Positions 13,411 to 16,054 of a stretch of 16,054 nucleotides of DNA are shown here, in pieces (position 1 is the first letter of the stretch; every line of letters starts with the position of its first letter). The stretch comes from DATBFX01 sp036558305 (GTDB lineage: Bacteria; Chloroflexota; Chloroflexia; Thermomicrobiales; UBA6265). The translations under genes were made by a program, and so were the position numbers. Below the pieces are notes generated by a model. That model ran no database searches, was not told where the DNA came from, and saw nothing but the letters and a program-made list of their open reading frames with translations. The DNA lies in contig DATBFX010000282.1 in the NCBI GenBank assembly GCA_036558305.1, positions 1 to 16,054 on the forward strand. Direction: 5' to 3'.

Positions 13411-13573
13411 TCGGTTCCTCTGACGCGCGCTCGTTTTCCTAACTGCGCCACGCACCCGGTCGGACCGATCGAAGACGACCGGCGCGTCGCGGCCGTTCGT
13501 GCGGGTGCACTGCGGTCATACGCTCGCACGGCGCAAATCCCGTGCCAATCCGTGCCCCCACGGGTGTAGCCCC

Positions 13574-13602
13574 TTGACGGTTGCGCCGCCAACCTGTACG
13601 TA
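13574..13602 (+). promoter_or_regulatory. Candidate promoter of the dimethylformamidase-like gene
   Basis: TTGACG (13574-13579; five of six consensus -35 bases), 17 bases, then TACGTA (13597-13602), a poor -10. It is 43 bases before ATG 13646. Upstream (13525-13568) are short inverted repeats built on GCACGG/CCGTGC. Nothing else is seen in 13411-13645. Confidence 0.35.
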
Positions 13603-13645
13603 TGCACCTTCGTCCGGTGTTGGGCAGTACGGGAGAGGGTCAGTC

Positions 13646-15886
13646 ATGGAGATTCTGGGCTACGGCGATCGCCTCGGCGTGCGCGGTGGCGAGGCGATCG
13701 CCTTCAAGGTCGGCACCACGGCGCCGGCCTACCGGGCGGAGATCGTCCGCTTCGATCACGCCTTCTCGACGCCCGACCCGGCACGCGACACGATCGTCCC
13801 GGCAACGATCGCCGGCGACTACCCCGGCCGAAACCAGGAAATCCACCTCGGCTCCTACGTCGTGGTTCCGGACGGCCCAGGGGTTCGGTTCGACCGCGGC
13901 CTGACCATCCAGACCTGGCTGTCGCCCGGTGTCCTCGCCCGCCCCTGGACCCAGGGTTGCCTCGCCCAGTGGATTGACACAACCGGAGCCGGCTTCGGAC
14001 TCGGCGTCGATCCCGCGGGCCGGCTCGTCCTCTGGCTCGGGGACGGCAGTGGCGGCCGGTCGCAGGTGATCGGCGACACCCCGTTGGTCGCCCACTCCTG
14101 GTACTTCGTGGCCGCGACCTACGACGCCGCGACCGGTCGCACCCTGCTCGACTGGACAAGGCTCCGCCGAAGTTGGTTGCCGGAGGAGCGCCGGCGGGTC
14201 GTCGGTCAAGCCGGCCCATTCGCACCCGGTACGGGGCCATTGGTGATCGGGGCGGCGCATCTGGACGCCGATGGCCAGGGGAAACCGGCACCGCGCGGTT
14301 GCTTCAACGGCAAAATCGACCGGCCGCGTCTCTGGGATCGGGCGCTGACCGACGCCGAGCTCGACGCGCTCCGTGACGGGGGCGATCCGCTCGCGATCGC
14401 GGACGGGTTGGTCGCGGCCTGGGACTTCGCCCGCGACGTCACGACGCGGACCGTCACGGACACGTCGCCCCACGGCCGCCACGGGCAGACGGTCAACGCG
14501 CCGGCGCGGGCGATGACCGGGGCGAATTGGGACGGCACCGAAGTCGCTTTTCGCCTCGCCCCGGACCAGTACGGGGCGATCGCCTTCCACGAAGACGATC
14601 TCGAGGACGCGGACTGGGAAACCGACGTCCTCTTCGCGGTGCCGGCCGATCTCCCCTCGGGCCTGTACGCCGCGCGCTTGACCGCCGGCGACGCCACCGA
14701 TTACGTCCCGTTCTACGTTCGCCCGGCCGCCGGCCGACCGACCGCTCCGGTCCTCTTCCTGGCGCCGACGAACACCTACCTTGCCTACGCGAACGAGCGC
14801 CTCTACGGCGGTATCGAGAACGATCCCGAATTCGTCGAGAAGGCGACCGACCACGACGTCAAGTTGACCGACGTCGAGCACTTCATGATCGCCCATCCCG
14901 AGCTCGGCTCGTCGGTCTACGACCAGCACCCGGACGGAACCGGTGTCTGCTACTCGTCGCGGTTGCGTCCGATCTACACGATGCGACCCTGGTTCACGAC
15001 CTGGATCAACGGTTGCCCTCGCCACTTTTCCGCCGACCTCTACCTCGTCGAGTGGCTGGAGCGGTTGGGGATCCCCTACGACGTGGCGACCGACGAGGAT
15101 CTGCACCTCGAGGGAGCCACGGTCCTGGAACCGTACCAGGTCGTCCTCACCGGCGGGCATCCGGAATACTGGACGGCGCCGATGCTCGACGCCCTGGAAA
15201 CCTACCTGGCCGAGGGCGGGCGCGTCATGTACCTCGGCGGCAACGGCTTCTACTGGGTCACCGCGATCGACCCGGCGCGGCCGCACCTGATCGAGGTGCG
15301 CCGCGGCATCAATGGGACGCGCACCTGGACCTCGCACCCCGGCGAGATCTTCCTCAGCCTGACGGGGGAACCCGGCGGTCTCTGGCGCTACCGCGGCCGA
15401 ACCCCGAACGCGCTCTCCGGTGTCGGGTTCGCCGCCGAAGGGTGGGGCGGGGCGGCCGGCTACCGCCGCCTCCCCGACGGCCACGATCCGCGCGCCGCCT
15501 TCGTCTTCGCCGGTATCGGCGACGACGAGGTGATCGGCGACTTCGGCTACGTCATGAACGGCGCCTCGGGCGACGAGATCGATCGCTGGGATCCCGACTT
15601 CGGCACGCCGCCCGAAACCCTCCGCCTGGCAACGTCCGAAGGCCGCCACACCGACTACTACCAACTCGTGATCGAAGACTCGCGCATGACCTTCCCCGGT
15701 CGCGGCGGCACCGAGGACCCGCGCGTCCGCGCCGACCTCACCCTCACCGAAAGCCCGGCGGGCGGCGCCGTCTTCTCGGTCGGTTCGATCAATTGGATCG
15801 GTAGCCTGATGACCAATGCCGCCGACAACAACGTCTCGCGGGTCACGGAGAATGTGTTGCGCCGCTTCGCGGGCTTGGACGGGTGA
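13646..15886 (+). CDS. N,N-dimethylformamidase large-subunit-like protein (LamG + iron-amidohydrolase-type domain)
   Basis: 746 residues, close to the roughly 760 of dimethylformamidase large subunits, which hydrolyse dimethylformamide at a mononuclear iron held by Tyr and Glu ligands. The start MEILGYGDRLGVRGGEAIAFKV is the family N-terminus. Residues about 75-245 form a LamG/concanavalin-like beta sandwich (TIQTWLSP ... NGKIDRPRLWDRALTDAEL). The catalytic region starts near 365 with LFLAPTNTYLAYANERLYGG (Tyr378/Tyr381) and has TGGHPEYW at 503-509, where His505 and Glu507 match the HPE active-site motif. GGGAGAGGG precedes ATG 13646; the open frame above it has no family sequence. No small subunit gene lies next to it and no signal peptide is seen, so it may act on another amide. 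The real substrate is unknown. Confidence 0.85.
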   Translation: MEILGYGDRLGVRGGEAIAFKVGTTAPAYRAEIVRFDHAFSTPDPARDTIVPATIAGDYPGRNQEIHLGSYVVVPDGPGVRFDRGLTIQTWLSPGVLARPWTQGCLAQWIDTTGAGFGLGVDPAGRLVLWLGDGSGGRSQVIGDTPLVAHSWYFVAATYDAATGRTLLDWTRLRRSWLPEERRRVVGQAGPFAPGTGPLVIGAAHLDADGQGKPAPRGCFNGKIDRPRLWDRALTDAELDALRDGGDPLAIADGLVAAWDFARDVTTRTVTDTSPHGRHGQTVNAPARAMTGANWDGTEVAFRLAPDQYGAIAFHEDDLEDADWETDVLFAVPADLPSGLYAARLTAGDATDYVPFYVRPAAGRPTAPVLFLAPTNTYLAYANERLYGGIENDPEFVEKATDHDVKLTDVEHFMIAHPELGSSVYDQHPDGTGVCYSSRLRPIYTMRPWFTTWINGCPRHFSADLYLVEWLERLGIPYDVATDEDLHLEGATVLEPYQVVLTGGHPEYWTAPMLDALETYLAEGGRVMYLGGNGFYWVTAIDPARPHLIEVRRGINGTRTWTSHPGEIFLSLTGEPGGLWRYRGRTPNALSGVGFAAEGWGGAAGYRRLPDGHDPRAAFVFAGIGDDEVIGDFGYVMNGASGDEIDRWDPDFGTPPETLRLATSEGRHTDYYQLVIEDSRMTFPGRGGTEDPRVRADLTLTESPAGGAVFSVGSINWIGSLMTNAADNNVSRVTENVLRRFAGLDG

Positions 15887-15930
15887 GAGCGGAGGAAGGT
15901 GAGACAATCGCCTTAAACCCAACTCTCGTG

Positions 15931-15961
15931 GCGCCGCCCGGCGCAGGGCTGAAGCCTCTGC
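15931..15961 (+). terminator. Paired hairpins after the dimethylformamidase-like gene
   Basis: GCGCCG (15931-15936) pairs with CGGCGC (15939-15944). Overlapping its end, GCAGGGCT (15943-15950) can pair with AGCC-T-CTGC (15953-15961) with one bulged T. They start 45 bases after the stop at 15886. No T-run follows, so a terminator role is plausible but unproved. Confidence 0.4.
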
Positions 15962-15979
15962 CATCGACGTTCCCCACTA

Positions 15980-16054
15980 GGGTCTGTCTGCAAAATCTAC
16001 AACCAGAGGAGGATGAAGGCGATGACCAGGAGCGCGCGGTAGTGTTCGCCCAGC
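15980..16054 (-). mobile_element. End of an IS5-type insertion sequence (truncated by the window edge)
   Basis: GGGTCTGTCTGCAAA (15980-15994) looks like an IS5/IS427-type terminal inverted repeat, next to TA (15978-15979), a possible target duplication. The transposase stop lies 17 bases inside it. The other end is outside the window, so the repeat cannot be confirmed here. Confidence 0.6.
15997..16054 (-). CDS. IS5-family-like transposase, C-terminal end
   Basis: Only the last 18 codons are visible. They read LGEHYRALLVIAFILLWL and then TAG (15999-15997). Such a short hydrophobic tail after a Tyr-Arg pair is typical of the C-termini of IS5-group DDE transposases (compare YRA-L-IA-I-L-L). 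The position directly inside an IS-like terminal repeat supports this. The catalytic triad lies outside the window. This is a partial gene; the family call rests on the tail and the repeat only. Confidence 0.55.
   Translation of the reverse strand, partial: LGEHYRALLVIAFILLWL

Noticed and set aside
13421..13455. tRNA-like segment on the minus strand (GGCGCAGTTAGG resembles a D-arm)
   Set aside because: No matching anticodon stem, T-arm or acceptor pairing could be found around it.
13640..15964. A 774-codon open frame antisense to the dimethylformamidase-like gene
   Set aside because: Composition is Arg/Gly/Val-rich with no recognisable motifs, a usual effect of GC-rich coding on the opposite strand; the plus-strand gene has family motifs and a good ribosome binding site.

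Overview
The window is a GC-rich stretch of bacterial chromosome. Gene content suggests the phylum Chloroflexota, most likely a Thermomicrobia/Sphaerobacter-type organism: a small Cys-rich protein with a Tat-like N-terminus, MauD-like redoxin domains, a SARP/BTAD regulator and a GC-rich orphan dimethylformamidase-like protein. This placement is inference from family distribution and composition; no rRNA or marker gene is present.

Left part (1-4.6 kb): the 3' end of an unidentified gene; a decayed coding-like stretch that may be a sigma-factor remnant; a Cys-rich small protein; and a structured convergent intergenic hairpin. A minus-strand run follows (read right to left): Gfo/Idh/MocA dehydrogenase, Cof-type HAD phosphatase, and a D-threonine aldolase/D-serine dehydratase-like PLP enzyme. 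A heptad-repeat hairpin with a strong G-quadruplex motif sits between the dehydrogenase and the HAD gene and supplies the only start codon of the latter.

Middle (4.6-11.7 kb): two tiny tandem DUF1059 genes diverge from a minimal SARP-type regulator. The shared promoter region carries three TTGC(A/G)(G/C) direct repeats exactly 11 bp apart, the classical SARP operator geometry. Then comes a glycosyltransferase island: a plus-strand GT-B enzyme with a clear sigma-70 promoter, converging on and overlapping by 71 bp a tightly coupled three-gene minus-strand operon. That operon encodes a membrane-anchored double thioredoxin-fold/GT2 fusion, a bacterial homologue of fungal Anp1/Mnn9 mannosyltransferases (GT62), and a GT4 enzyme. 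Together they could build a surface or secreted glycan. A PduO-type cobalamin adenosyltransferase diverges from this operon.

Right part (11.7-16 kb): a likely acquired pair, consisting of a solo domain resembling an ADP-ribosyltransferase toxin and a small acidic protein that could be its immunity partner. Next is a tiny two-helix membrane protein gene (lmo0937-like) interrupted by one in-frame TGA where the family has Trp, followed by a 19-bp-arm perfect hairpin. After a convergent hypothetical gene comes a 746-residue N,N-dimethylformamidase large-subunit-like protein. The window ends in the 3' end of an IS5-type insertion sequence.
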